NCBI GenBank assembly: GCA_019459525.1
Contig: JAIBEY010000109.1
Span: forward strand, 1-40,946
Source of the DNA: Prolixibacteraceae bacterium
Lineage (GTDB): Bacteria; Bacteroidota; Bacteroidia; Bacteroidales; Prolixibacteraceae
Reading direction: 5' to 3'
DNA: 40,946 bases
The notes beneath the pieces are model-generated. The model was not told the origin of the DNA. It did no database searches and saw nothing but the letters and a program-made list of their open reading frames with translations. Positions 17,801 to 25,298 of this stretch are shown here, piece after piece. Within the stretch, counting starts at the first letter, position 1, and every line of letters starts with the position of its first letter. Position numbers and translations under genes: made by a program.

Positions 17801-18220
17801 GAAATATTTAACGTATTTAAATATTATACCCATCAAAATACCGGGTACTTTAATTCGCCAGCCAACATTCTTCAGGAAGCGTGGCATGGCGAAGGCACAT
17901 CGAATACTTTGTTTAGGGTTTCAGCCAGCACAGCCAACAATAATTTGCGGGCTTCGTCGTGGTACATCGAAGATGGTTCTTTTTTAAGGGTCAAGAACCT
18001 GCAATTGGGTTATCGCCTGAATAAATGGCTCTGCCAGAAAATAGGAGTTGCAGAATGTCGGTTGTATGTCGGGGGGCAAAACCTCTACACATTTACCCGA
18101 TATTCGGGTCTTGATCCCGAATTAGCTGATATGACCGGAAGTCCGTTGAGTTCGGGAATTGATTTTGCAAAATATCCTCAGGCCAGGACCTTTATGACCG
18201 GGTTGAGTATTAAATTTTAA
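14849..18220 (+). CDS. SusC/RagA-family TonB-dependent receptor with STN signalling domain
   Basis: A 1123-aa outer-membrane transporter. ATG 14849 gives a normal signal peptide (about 1-20, ending NVFSQ), whereas a longer frame from TTG 14804 would precede it. Domains in order: STN (about 22-100, LISLNLREVSLDRIIKEIEK, then EKLFANSPYSYQII), carboxypeptidase-regulatory-like domain (about 113-190), the SusC linker (VVIIGYGAQRKSDLTGAI), plug (VRIRGIGTVNNNNPLFVIDG, ATAIYGNRGANGVILI), then a 22-strand-type barrel ending in the usual aromatic-rich TGLSIKF. It pairs with SusD, 11 bp downstream. The STN domain means ligand capture is reported to FecR and the sigma factor. No glycan-degrading enzyme is encoded nearby, so the substrate cannot be named. 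Confidence 0.95.
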   Translation: MRLKLLFIILLVFGAANVFSQHKLISLNLREVSLDRIIKEIEKQSDYSFFFEQSGINLTPKTSIQIHQAPIKDVLEKLFANSPYSYQIIDRHIILSQDKPINPDQFSTKLSRTIKGVVTNKDKETIPGVAVVIKNTNTGTLTDRNGFYKIEVPLNTDSLLFSYVGMKRLEVGIGVQQQIDAVLEPDVLDVDEVVIIGYGAQRKSDLTGAITTIEVDGVRRIPVAGIDQALQGKAAGVLITSTSGSPGGGTSVRIRGIGTVNNNNPLFVIDGIPTDDIRFLNMSDIDNIEILKDASATAIYGNRGANGVILINTKKGIPGSPVVTVDSYLGISDVWKNPDMGDSQQFATVHNLAVKNGIESEGTGAYQYVEDFKNPESFTGGTNWWKLITRQALVQNHNVSISGGTESNKYLMSLSYLNQNGTIKGSEFDRITFRINNEYKLSKRATIAFNTNLSQAKRQTILEDDLDGGIVFTSIVLDPITSGGERPINDPIRVKYGEFSRWYESVYSNKYNPVAQIGRSLNKWTQLRFFGNLSFGFEITKHLTYNTTFGLDARRSDQDSFLPSYWMDSDSKNDVTQVKKESGKSIDWVYENMLTYKKTVKENHEFTVLLGMTAEAGEYDEVQASKRNVPGNEDYLRYLSAATTDPNVTGIVSEYALISYLGRINYSFNSKYLLTASFRADGSSKFTGSEKWGYFPSVSGGWRISNEKFFSSNKLFSHINELKIRLGWGQVGNQNISDYAFSTLIAGGNSRRYLFGNTLVQGYAPINIGNANLTWETTESTNFGIDFMLIKNKILGSIDFYNKKTKNMLLRLPVPLSTGLPGAPWTNAGDVENTGFELNATYRNKWKDLNYSVNLNVSSYKNQILSLGGGEPIMGGEQRLGYTTKTTVGHPIGEFFGYLVEGVFQNQKEVDDANNLSAEDVYYQDILTRPGDFKFKDLDGNGKITGEDRGFIGSPHPDFIYGLTLAADYHQFDFSLFFQGSQGNEIFNVFKYYTHQNTGYFNSPANILQEAWHGEGTSNTLFRVSASTANNNLRASSWYIEDGSFLRVKNLQLGYRLNKWLCQKIGVAECRLYVGGQNLYTFTRYSGLDPELADMTGSPLSSGIDFAKYPQARTFMTGLSIKF

Positions 18221-18231
18221 TACCAGAAAAA

Positions 18232-19839
18232 ATGAAAAGAAGGCGGATACTTGTCATTCTAACTTTGCTCATCGTTTCGGCGTGCGATGCTGGTTTTATC
18301 GATCGGCCACAGCTTGCGGTGCAAACCAGCGATACTTTTTATAAAACCGAAGAAGATGCGATAGAAGCCGTTTCTGCAGTTTATAATTATTTACAGTCAT
18401 ACGATTTTGAAGTACACCAGTTCGAATTTGGCGATATTGCTTCTGACGATGCCGAGAAAGGCGGAGAGTCGGACAATGACCGCCCGTTTGTAAAAGATCT
18501 GGAGTATTTCAGGATGCGTTCCGATAATTTGTCGTGCAGGGGAATGTGGAATATTTGTTTTACAGCTATTTATCATGCCAACAATACCATCCAGCATATT
18601 GAAGTAATTGATATGGATAATGGGCTTAAAAATAGATTGTTGGGAGAGGTCCGGTTTCTCAGGGCTCATTTTTATTTTAACCTGATTACTATTTTCGGGG
18701 AAGTTCCTTTGGTAGTTAAACCGCTGTTGCCTGCAGAGTATCACTTGCCAAAAGCCTCAAAAGCTACCATTTGGAACCAGATTGAGCAAGACCTGATATA
18801 CGCCAAAGATCATCTTCCGTTAAAATCGCAGTATGCAAAAACCGATTTGGGACGAGTTACCCAGGGAACGGCGCAAGCACTTTTGGCAAATGTTTATCTT
18901 TTCCAGAAGAAATGGGCCCTTGCTAAAAAAGAAGCCGAAGCGGTAATTCTCTCAGGCGAATACCAGCTTGAACCCGAATTTCAGGACTTATTTCAACTGC
19001 GGAAAAGCGATTTTGGAGTAGAATCGATACTTGAAGTCCCTCATATTTCGACCAATACGGGATGGGGCGATGAAAATGAAGGTTCGGTAATCCCGGTGTT
19101 TTGCCGAAGCCGCAATTCAGGAGGCTGGGGATTTAATACTCCCACGTATGATTTATTGGCAGAGTTTGAACCCGGAGATCCACGTTTGGTTCATACCATT
19201 TTATTTGATGGCGATACCTTTGATGGCGAAGTTCAGTTTAACCAGTATAGCCCGTCGCATTTATGTTCCCGAAAAGTGTTTTTAACTCCTTCGGAACGAG
19301 TGGGATTTGATTCTTCTGATGCTCCGTTTAACCTGAAAGTGATTCGTTATGCCGAAGTGTTGCTGATACATGCCGAGGCGTCCTGCGAAACTGGTAATTT
19401 GGAAGAAGCCCGGGTATCATTAAACCAGATTCGCCGCAGGGCAAGGCAAAGTAGCGCGGTTGACAGAAAAGCATCGTTTAAGAACGTGAATAAATTCCAG
19501 ATTTCGAAGAACCAGTATGGATTGTACGATTTTATAAAGTACGATTACTGGGAGGCCAATGGCAATGTTCAAAACTTGCTGCCTGATATAATTGTGTCCG
19601 ATCAGCCCTCCCTTCGGAAAGCCATCAGGCACGAGCGTAGGGTGGAGCTGGCCATGGAAAATAAGCGGTTCTATGATATCATCAGATGGGGCGAGTCCGA
19701 AGACCATTTTCACCGGTTTGCCAGTCGCTGGGGTACCGGAAAAGGCGCCCAGTTCCGGAAAAATATCAACGAAGTATTTCCTATTCCTCAGGACGAACTG
19801 GATTTAAACCCTAAGATGACACAGAATCCGGGATATTGA
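18232..19839 (+). CDS. SusD/RagB-family nutrient-binding lipoprotein
   Basis: A 535-aa surface lipoprotein that forms the lid over the upstream SusC barrel. The lipoprotein signal ends in lipobox VSAC (Cys18). The N-terminal region and TPR-like helical core (KATIWNQIEQDLIYAKDHLP, TQGTAQALLANVYLFQKKW) are typical, as is the C-terminal RagB/SusD end (IRHERRVELAMENKRFYDII and the final PQDELDLNPKMTQNPGY). Length is normal. It ends the sigma/FecR/SusC/SusD operon and converges with modC, 18 bp away. The ligand is unknown. Confidence 0.95.
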   Translation: MKRRRILVILTLLIVSACDAGFIDRPQLAVQTSDTFYKTEEDAIEAVSAVYNYLQSYDFEVHQFEFGDIASDDAEKGGESDNDRPFVKDLEYFRMRSDNLSCRGMWNICFTAIYHANNTIQHIEVIDMDNGLKNRLLGEVRFLRAHFYFNLITIFGEVPLVVKPLLPAEYHLPKASKATIWNQIEQDLIYAKDHLPLKSQYAKTDLGRVTQGTAQALLANVYLFQKKWALAKKEAEAVILSGEYQLEPEFQDLFQLRKSDFGVESILEVPHISTNTGWGDENEGSVIPVFCRSRNSGGWGFNTPTYDLLAEFEPGDPRLVHTILFDGDTFDGEVQFNQYSPSHLCSRKVFLTPSERVGFDSSDAPFNLKVIRYAEVLLIHAEASCETGNLEEARVSLNQIRRRARQSSAVDRKASFKNVNKFQISKNQYGLYDFIKYDYWEANGNVQNLLPDIIVSDQPSLRKAIRHERRVELAMENKRFYDIIRWGESEDHFHRFASRWGTGKGAQFRKNINEVFPIPQDELDLNPKMTQNPGY

Positions 19840-19857
19840 AATCCCACTGAATATGCT

Positions 19858-20745
19858 TTACTTCAACCTGCTGATAATCGGATTAAAGGCCTTGGAGAAA
19901 ACCATAACCCGGTCGCCAATTTTCAGGTTCTCCAAATCATTTTCGAATGCAATGACCTTGATGATCTGGTTATTTCCTGAAGTTACGGTGACCACATAAA
20001 TGGTATCCTGCTTTTCTATACGGGCTATCTGCCCCGTAATCTGCACTTTCCCGCTAATGCTGTTGTCCGAAAATACTGCTTCCGGCTTTCCGTTTCGGGT
20101 AATAACACCATTTTCGATGCAAATAACCTGCGATGCCAACCGGAAAACTTCATTCAAATCGTGACTGACCATCAACGTGGTTACGCCCGATAGGCTGTGC
20201 GCCTTAGCTATTTCATCCTGAAGGGCGTGACGCATCTCTGCATCCAGCGCCGAAAGCGGTTCATCGAGCAATAACAGTTGAGGTTTTCGGGCAAGGGCAC
20301 GGGCCAACGCAACGCGCTGTTTCTGTCCACCCGATAAGCCGTTGGGTTTTCGTTTTCTAAATTCGGTTAATCCAAAATTATCGAGTAATTCATTTACAGA
20401 AGTATTATCTCTTTCGGGTTGTGCAAACTGAATGTTCTGCTCCACGGTCATGTTCGGAAACAGGGCAAAATCCTGAAACATCAGGCTGACGTTGCGTTGC
20501 TGCGGGGCGATGTTGATTTGCTTGCCGGAATCGAACCAAACGGTATTTCGAAACTTAATTGATCCTTTATCCGGAGAGACTAATCCGGCCAAAATGCGAA
20601 GCAGTGTAGTTTTCCCAGATCCCGATTCACCAAATAAAGCGATCAGTTCGCCGGAAGGGATTGTTGTGCGAACAGCCAGATTCATTGGTCCATTGGCTGT
20701 CAGCATCATTTTTTCAATATCTATATCGATTACATCATTTTCCAT
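19858..20745 (-). CDS. modC: Molybdate ABC transporter ATP-binding protein
   Basis: A 295-aa ATPase driving molybdate import. Walker A is GESGSGKTT (39-47), the ABC signature LSGGQ is at 137-141 and Walker B LLLLDEP at 157-163, with the H-loop His at 195 (MVSHD). The C-terminal 80 residues (about 215-295) form the molybdate-type TOBE regulatory domain. It overlaps modB by 16 bp, so translation is probably coupled. It is the last gene of the molybdate operon and ends close to the convergent SusD gene. The sequence cannot exclude tungstate or sulfate, but the ModE, molbindin and ModA neighbours make molybdate or tungstate most likely. Confidence 0.93.
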   Translation of the reverse strand: MENDVIDIDIEKMMLTANGPMNLAVRTTIPSGELIALFGESGSGKTTLLRILAGLVSPDKGSIKFRNTVWFDSGKQINIAPQQRNVSLMFQDFALFPNMTVEQNIQFAQPERDNTSVNELLDNFGLTEFRKRKPNGLSGGQKQRVALARALARKPQLLLLDEPLSALDAEMRHALQDEIAKAHSLSGVTTLMVSHDLNEVFRLASQVICIENGVITRNGKPEAVFSDNSISGKVQITGQIARIEKQDTIYVVTVTSGNNQIIKVIAFENDLENLKIGDRVMVFSKAFNPIISRLK

Positions 20746-21410
20746 GTGTCGTATTTTTTATTGACGCTGTAAATGGTGGTGAGCAAAGCCAGCGAAATCA
20801 GGAACAAGATGAGGGCATATTGATTGGCCGCTTCAAAATTGAGTGCCTGTACTTCGTCGTAAATGGCAATGGAAGCTACCCGTGTTTCGCCGGGCATGTT
20901 TCCGCCCACCATCAGCACAATGCCAAACTCGCCAATGCTGTGCGCAAAAGTGAGAGCCACCGCCGTTATTACCGATGGCTTTATATTGGGGAGCAATACT
21001 CTGAAAAATGTGATCAGCTTTGATTTCCCGAGTGTGTATGATGCTTCGCGGAAACTCTCGGGCAAAGCGCGTAACCCGTTATGCAGCGGTTGAATCATGA
21101 ATGGCAGGCTGAAAATCACTGAAGCGATCAGCACCCCTTCGAATGAAAAGGCCAGACGAACATCAAAAAAACGATCGAGCCATTGGCCAAACCAGTTACG
21201 CGGACTGTAAATTACCAGCATGTAATAGCCAATAACCGAAGGCGGTAAAACCATGGGCATACTCACCAATGCTTCAATCAATGGCTTTATCCTGACCTTG
21301 GTATAAGCCAGCCAATACGCAAATGGCAGCCCGATCAGGATTAAAATAACGGTTGTTGAAACCGCCAGTTTCAGCGTAAGCCAAAGGGTTTGTGCAAATT
21401 GTGGATCCAC
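20730..21410 (-). CDS. modB: Molybdate ABC transporter permease
   Basis: A 226-aa inner-membrane permease with about five or six helices. The EAA loop that docks with the ATPase is EASYTLGKSKLITFFRVLLP, with the conserved Gly. Other conserved segments are MPMVLPPSVIGYYMLV and HSIGEFGIVLMVGGNMPGET, which are typical of ModB. Its 3' end overlaps the modC start by 16 bp. Upstream, a 161-bp spacer with unusual repeated boxes separates it from the two-TOBE molbindin gene, so modBC may have their own control point. Confidence 0.94.
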   Translation of the reverse strand: MDPQFAQTLWLTLKLAVSTTVILILIGLPFAYWLAYTKVRIKPLIEALVSMPMVLPPSVIGYYMLVIYSPRNWFGQWLDRFFDVRLAFSFEGVLIASVIFSLPFMIQPLHNGLRALPESFREASYTLGKSKLITFFRVLLPNIKPSVITAVALTFAHSIGEFGIVLMVGGNMPGETRVASIAIYDEVQALNFEAANQYALILFLISLALLTTIYSVNKKYDTWKMM

Positions 21411-21429
21411 TGGAGTTATGAGTTATAAA

Positions 21430-21542
21430 TGTTGAATTTTGAATGTTGAATTTTCCAAAACGTCATTGGTTATTAATGGTCATTCAATTGTCATTGAAAA
21501 TGACGCGAAGCTACTGACAATTAATGACGTGAAACAAATGAC
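21430..21542. repeat. Array of six GTCATT/AATGAC boxes plus a short tandem repeat between the molbindin gene and modB
   Basis: Three GTCATT boxes (21462-21467, 21479-21484, 21490-21495) are followed by three in the opposite orientation (AATGAC at 21499-21504, 21523-21528, 21537-21542). The outermost pair extends to the perfect inverted repeat ACGTCATT (21460-21467) and AATGACGT (21523-21530). Beside it TGTTGAATTTT occurs twice (21430-21440 and 21444-21454). This is in the 161-bp gap of the molybdate operon and could be an operator or RNA structure controlling modBC, or a dispersed repeat. Confidence 0.6.
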
Positions 21543-21571
21543 TGTCTATTGTGACTGTAAACTGAGACTTT

Positions 21572-21973
21572 CTACTTCTTCATCAACGAAACTTCGTTGG
21601 CTTTTACCAGCGCTTCTACTTCATCTCCAATTTTAATGTTGAGCGAATCGACTGATCGTGTGGTAATTGCTGACGTTATCGGGTAGTCTTTAAATTTCAG
21701 ATCGACTTTGCTAAGCAACTCACCCCGTTCAATGTACTGAACGGTGCATTTCATCCGGTTTCGCATACTAATCATTCCTGAAAGGTTTTTGGCCAGCGAC
21801 ACTTCGGTTTCCTTAAACACCAGGTCGATTGTATTGCCAGTTTGCAGCCATTCCGGTTGGGTAACTGATTCGATCAACATGGCTGAAAAACCATGTCCAT
21901 CCACATCAACATCCACCAGAATAATTGCTCCCGATTGCTGTATGTTGTTTATTATTCCGGACAATTTATTCAT
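21572..21973 (-). CDS. Molbindin with two TOBE (Mop) domains
   Basis: A 133-aa cytoplasmic protein made of two tandem TOBE domains (about 1-65 and 68-133), each with the GxxN-IxxG style start and the closing V-x-x-x-EVSL block (ETEVSL and ANEVSL). Such molbindins bind molybdate or tungstate as oligomers and act as an intracellular store or sensor. Its start overlaps the end of modA by 4 bp (21970-21973), so the two are translationally coupled. A second, single-domain molbindin is encoded at the other end of the operon. Confidence 0.88.
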   Translation of the reverse strand: MNKLSGIINNIQQSGAIILVDVDVDGHGFSAMLIESVTQPEWLQTGNTIDLVFKETEVSLAKNLSGMISMRNRMKCTVQYIERGELLSKVDLKFKDYPITSAITTRSVDSLNIKIGDEVEALVKANEVSLMKK

Positions 21974-22713
21974 TTCGGTAAAGTAAACCCATATTTCTCA
22001 AATATTAGCCTCGCTGCCGGACTGGAAATAAATTCAGCAAAAGAAAATGCCAATCTATTTTCTTTTGCCTGGTTGAGAATTACGTAGGACTGTTCAAGAG
22101 GTCGATGTGATTTTTCGTCAATCAGAAAGTATTTTCCCTGATTGCTCATCGATGGAGATAAAACCAGTGATAACGCAATCAAACCTGCCTCTGCATTGCC
22201 CGAAAGACAAAATTGAGCAGCCTGAGAAATGTTTTCGCCATATATCAATTGTTTTTTGACTTTTTCGTAAAGCTTGTAATACTTCAATGCCTCAACCGAT
22301 CGCTGACCATAAGGCGCATGTTCAGGATTAGCAGTTGCTATTTTAATGTTCGGCTTTTCCGCTAAAACAGACAACCCTTTGCTAACATCTAAACCTGCAC
22401 TCCAAAAAACAATGCGCCCGATTGCATAAAGTTTTGGTTCAGTAAGTGTTAACCCAGCTTCTTTTAATTTTTGCGGGTATATAATATCGGCCGAAAAATA
22501 CATATCGAATGGGGCACCATTTGAAATCTGAGTAAACGCATTGCCTGAAGATCCATAAATGACTTCGATGTTTGCCCCTGCATTGTTTTTTTTGTACTCT
22601 TTTACGACTTCATCCAGTGCGTAACGTAAATCGGCGGCTGCAGCTACTTTTACTGTTTGTGCCTGGGCCGATAAGGCAAAGACAAAGGTTATAAGTATAA
22701 ATATTCGCTTCAT
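21970..22713 (-). CDS. modA: Molybdate ABC transporter substrate-binding protein
   Basis: A 247-aa periplasmic binding protein with a signal peptide (about 1-18, ending AQA). The family pattern is clear: VAAAADLRYALDEVVKEY, the oxyanion loop YGSSGNAFTQISNGAPFDMY, SADIIYPQKLKEAGL, TANPEHAPYGQRSVEALKYY and AEAGLIALSLVLSP. It delivers molybdate to ModBC. It is flanked by an outer-membrane barrel gene (24 bp upstream in the operon) and the overlapping molbindin gene. Tungstate as a second ligand cannot be excluded from sequence. Confidence 0.94.
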   Translation of the reverse strand: MKRIFILITFVFALSAQAQTVKVAAAADLRYALDEVVKEYKKNNAGANIEVIYGSSGNAFTQISNGAPFDMYFSADIIYPQKLKEAGLTLTEPKLYAIGRIVFWSAGLDVSKGLSVLAEKPNIKIATANPEHAPYGQRSVEALKYYKLYEKVKKQLIYGENISQAAQFCLSGNAEAGLIALSLVLSPSMSNQGKYFLIDEKSHRPLEQSYVILNQAKENRLAFSFAEFISSPAARLIFEKYGFTLPK

Positions 22714-22737
22714 ATTCTGAGTTTTAAAATTAATGGA

Positions 22738-24036
22738 TTATTTACCATCGGCAACCACAGGTGTTTTATACAACTGAGGTTTGATGGTCAGCATCAGATA
22801 AGCATATTGGGGAAATTTAGTATCAACTGTTGTTGATTTGTACTTCAACATTTTGGTGCCATCGGTTACAAAGTAAGTACACCAGGCAAACTGGACAGCC
22901 GTTTCATCCGAAAATTTGTAATTCAGCACCACATCCAATTCTGACCCTAAATTTTTCGAAACATCATCCGTGCCCGATTTCATATTTTCTGCTAATCGGA
23001 ATCCATAATAAGTAATATCGGAACTAAGCTTTTTATTCAGTTTCAGGTTGACCCCACCAAAGTAGTTGATTAATCCACCCTTAGGTAATGTTGCCCAATA
23101 TTCCATGTAGCCGTTGAACGAATGATTCACTCCGTAGGGCAATTTATTGAATGTGTTAGTCCTTGTAGCTGCCACAGTGCTTTCGGAGCCTGAATAATAA
23201 TCGGCTCCTGCTATTCCTCCAATTTTATCAGTAAATGTGTAGGTTGCTTTCAACGCCAGTAAGTAGGCATCCAAATCAACTGTTGGAGCGCTTTTGCCGG
23301 ATTGGTAATAACCAGTCAACAAAAACCCAAGGGGCTGTTTGTCTTTTTTCAGTTGCAAAGTACCGCCTGTGGTATAACGATGATACAAATCCTGATCGGC
23401 TTTGCTTTTCATAAAGCCTTCGTTAACGCCGAGCAAACTTAAATCAAGTCCGGGTGCAAGCGTTTTGGTAAGGTGTACGAATGCCAGTTGCTTGTACATT
23501 TTGCTGACAGAATAATACGAAGTGTCAGCATTATAAGCTTTTTGATTGTTGTACGCGTAGCCAAGTTGAAGATCCCATCCGGGAGACAAGTACCTGAGCT
23601 GTGCTAAATCATGCGCATTGCCGGTATTGCTCCAGGGCGATAAACTGAACAAACGCCCGTCTTCGAACTGAATCCCCTGTCGTCCGATCTTGAAACTGGT
23701 GCCTGAATAAAGCAGCAGTTCGGCCCAGGCTTCATAAATGCCCAGGCTTCCTGAAGTTGCAGTTGCGGGTTGTTTGGTATCTGTTTCTCCAAATACACGC
23801 GCATCCTGTAACGTTAAACGGGCGCTTACCACACCACCTTTATAGTTGAAATTCAGACGGGAGCGCTGAAGCGTAAAGAATACCGGTTTTGTACCGTCGG
23901 CCAGGGGTTGGTTAAAACCCTGCCGAAACTCAGAGCGAGGCCGAAACTCGGCATCAATAGTCGTTTGCCCGTAGCTTTTAAAAAAACTAAGCAAAATCAG
24001 CAATCCGAAGACAGCCAGTGTGTAAACCTTTCTCAT
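22738..24036 (-). CDS. Outer-membrane beta-barrel protein of alginate-export type, in the molybdate operon
   Basis: A 432-aa barrel protein: signal peptide (about 1-23), then alternating amphipathic strands rich in Tyr, Phe and Trp, with RSRLNFNYKGGVVSARLTLQ and KIGRQGIQFEDGRLFSL typical of the alginate-export/AlgE-like porin fold. Position between trmO-like and modA genes on one strand, 24 bp before modA, points to a role in bringing molybdate across the outer membrane. This is inference from context; alginate is unlikely to be its substrate here. The last strand precedes a short polar tail. Confidence 0.82.
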   Translation of the reverse strand: MRKVYTLAVFGLLILLSFFKSYGQTTIDAEFRPRSEFRQGFNQPLADGTKPVFFTLQRSRLNFNYKGGVVSARLTLQDARVFGETDTKQPATATSGSLGIYEAWAELLLYSGTSFKIGRQGIQFEDGRLFSLSPWSNTGNAHDLAQLRYLSPGWDLQLGYAYNNQKAYNADTSYYSVSKMYKQLAFVHLTKTLAPGLDLSLLGVNEGFMKSKADQDLYHRYTTGGTLQLKKDKQPLGFLLTGYYQSGKSAPTVDLDAYLLALKATYTFTDKIGGIAGADYYSGSESTVAATRTNTFNKLPYGVNHSFNGYMEYWATLPKGGLINYFGGVNLKLNKKLSSDITYYGFRLAENMKSGTDDVSKNLGSELDVVLNYKFSDETAVQFAWCTYFVTDGTKMLKYKSTTVDTKFPQYAYLMLTIKPQLYKTPVVADGK

Positions 24037-24068
24037 TTTTTATACGCTTTAAGCGTTTGAATTTTAAT

Positions 24069-24111
24069 AGTCCGGAATTCCTGATCATTTGCAGCGATTG
24101 AGTTCCGGACT
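24069..24111 (+). terminator. Hairpin with T-run between the TrmO-like gene and the outer-membrane barrel gene
   Basis: AGTCCGGAA (24069-24077) pairs with TTCCGGACT (24103-24111) over a 25-nt loop and is followed by a run of Ts on the plus strand, so it reads as a plus-strand terminator, although no plus-strand gene ends here. On the minus strand it sits inside the molybdate operon, just after the TrmO-like stop, and could act as a processing or attenuation structure. Confidence 0.45.
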
Positions 24112-24115
24112 TTTT

Positions 24116-24607
24116 TCATTGACAGAACCTGTTGTCCGATTTTACTTTAGCAATATCAATGTCACTTTTATCTTTTAGCCAACCTGAAATTGAATCAGGT
24201 CGATTGTCATATGGAGCGAAATACGGTTTAATATCGAGCAGAGGCGTACCATTTACCATATCAACACCTTCAATGTAAATCAGGTTATTCTCCATTTTTT
24301 TGAGTTTCACGGTTGATATCCCGATCGGATTTGGGCGGGCTGGCGCCCGGGTTGCAAATATTCCATGAGGTTTATCGTCCATAAAAGGAACGACGCATAA
24401 TTTATGACCCTTCACCAGATGAAAGTGATAAATCAGGATGAGGTGCGAAAAACCGTCCAAATCAGAAAGTCCGGGAACAAAGCCCGGATCAAGTTCAATA
24501 ATGCCTTCTGCACCTTCTGCACCACTTGGCTGAATGGGCATATCCGAAACGGTATTAAACGGAGTTTGGATGTAGCCAATTGGTTGATAATTGATTTTTA
24601 CATTCAT
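24116..24607 (-). CDS. TrmO (TsaA/YaeB)-like tRNA methyltransferase
   Basis: A 163-aa member of the TsaA/TrmO family, whose studied members use S-adenosylmethionine to methylate N6 of t6A37 in tRNA-Thr. The family motifs are seen: YIQTPFNT near the start, GLSDLDGFSHLILIYHFH, TRAPARPNPIG and YIEGVDMVNGTPLLDIKPY. ATG 24607 fits the family start; the track begins 15 codons earlier in non-conserved sequence. It lies inside the molybdate gene cluster between the ModE-like and barrel genes, which is odd for a tRNA-modification gene and could mean this branch has a different target. Confidence 0.88.
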   Translation of the reverse strand: MNVKINYQPIGYIQTPFNTVSDMPIQPSGAEGAEGIIELDPGFVPGLSDLDGFSHLILIYHFHLVKGHKLCVVPFMDDKPHGIFATRAPARPNPIGISTVKLKKMENNLIYIEGVDMVNGTPLLDIKPYFAPYDNRPDSISGWLKDKSDIDIAKVKSDNRFCQ

Positions 24608-24658
24608 AAATTCAGATTTTCGATGTAAACAAAAATAGATAACGATTGTCAAAAAAAA

Positions 24659-24991
24659 TCAGAGATTAATTTCTACGTTAATCTGATCGACCATTTTTTT
24701 TATTTGGGCCTGAATCATTTGGTAATCGCGAAGTAATCGTTCACCGTATCCGGAGACCGCAGTTCCGCCGCCATGAGTTCCACCACGCTGTTTAATAACC
24801 AGTGGTTCAGGAGCAATCCGGTTCATTTCGTCAATCATAGTCCACACGTGCTGATAAGAGATTTTCATGTTCTTTGCAGCGCTGCTTAAACTGCCACTTT
24901 TCCTGATCTCATTCAGCAGTTCCGTTTTAACCGGACCCAAAAAGCAAGTTCCATCTTTTTTAATGGAAATCTGGCATTCTACTTCAATCAT
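24659..24991 (-). CDS. Stand-alone ModE-type winged-helix regulator
   Basis: This 110-aa protein corresponds to the N-terminal DNA-binding domain of ModE only: the LysR-like helix-turn-helix SGSLSSAAKNMKISYQHVW (about 32-50) followed by PEPLVIKQRGGTHGGGTAVSG and a C-terminal helix (LRDYQMIQAQIKKMVDQI) for dimerisation. ModE in E. coli has two further molybdate-binding domains, absent here. The neighbouring gene, 2 bp upstream in the operon, encodes a molbindin, so the sensing part may be supplied as a separate subunit. It probably controls the whole cluster. Confidence 0.9.
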   Translation of the reverse strand: MIEVECQISIKKDGTCFLGPVKTELLNEIRKSGSLSSAAKNMKISYQHVWTMIDEMNRIAPEPLVIKQRGGTHGGGTAVSGYGERLLRDYQMIQAQIKKMVDQINVEINL

Positions 24992-24993
24992 AG

Positions 24994-25236
24994 TTAATGG
25001 CAGTTACAAGGGTCGTTTTTACATTCGCATGGAATACCGATGATTACTTCGGTTGATTTAATAACGGCAAAAGCTGTATCGCCGGGTTTCAGATCTAAAT
25101 CAGCAATGGCATCTTTCGATATAATAGCTGAAATAATGTTGCCATTACCCAAATCAAGCATCACTTTTGAGGTGATTAATCCTTCATCAACTTTTAGGAT
25201 TTTTCCTTTTAACTGGTTGCGCGCACTAAGTTTCAT
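24994..25236 (-). CDS. Molbindin (single TOBE) with a Cys/His tail
   Basis: An 80-aa cytoplasmic protein. ATG 25236, preceded by an AAAGG ribosome binding site, gives a normal molbindin: SARNQLKGKILKVDEGLITS, then VMLDLGNGNIISAIIS, and AFAVIKSTEVIIGIP at about 53-67. The TOBE domain binds molybdate or tungstate. The C-terminal tail has a CEC-x5-CNCH arrangement (four Cys and one His in the last twelve residues), not part of the usual molbindin fold and suited to metal or Fe-S binding. It heads the operon and is 2 bp from the ModE-like gene, so the two may form a split ModE sensor. Confidence 0.9.
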   Translation of the reverse strand: MKLSARNQLKGKILKVDEGLITSKVMLDLGNGNIISAIISKDAIADLDLKPGDTAFAVIKSTEVIIGIPCECKNDPCNCH

Positions 25237-25298
25237 ATCCTTTTTTATTTTTAGTTTTATGTCTGAATTTGAATAATCAAGCTTTGTGCCGTGATGTG

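Noticed and set aside
24037-24115. Molybdenum-cofactor riboswitch before the outer-membrane barrel gene
   Set aside because: The only structure is one simple hairpin of 9 bp; the multi-stem architecture of that riboswitch is absent.
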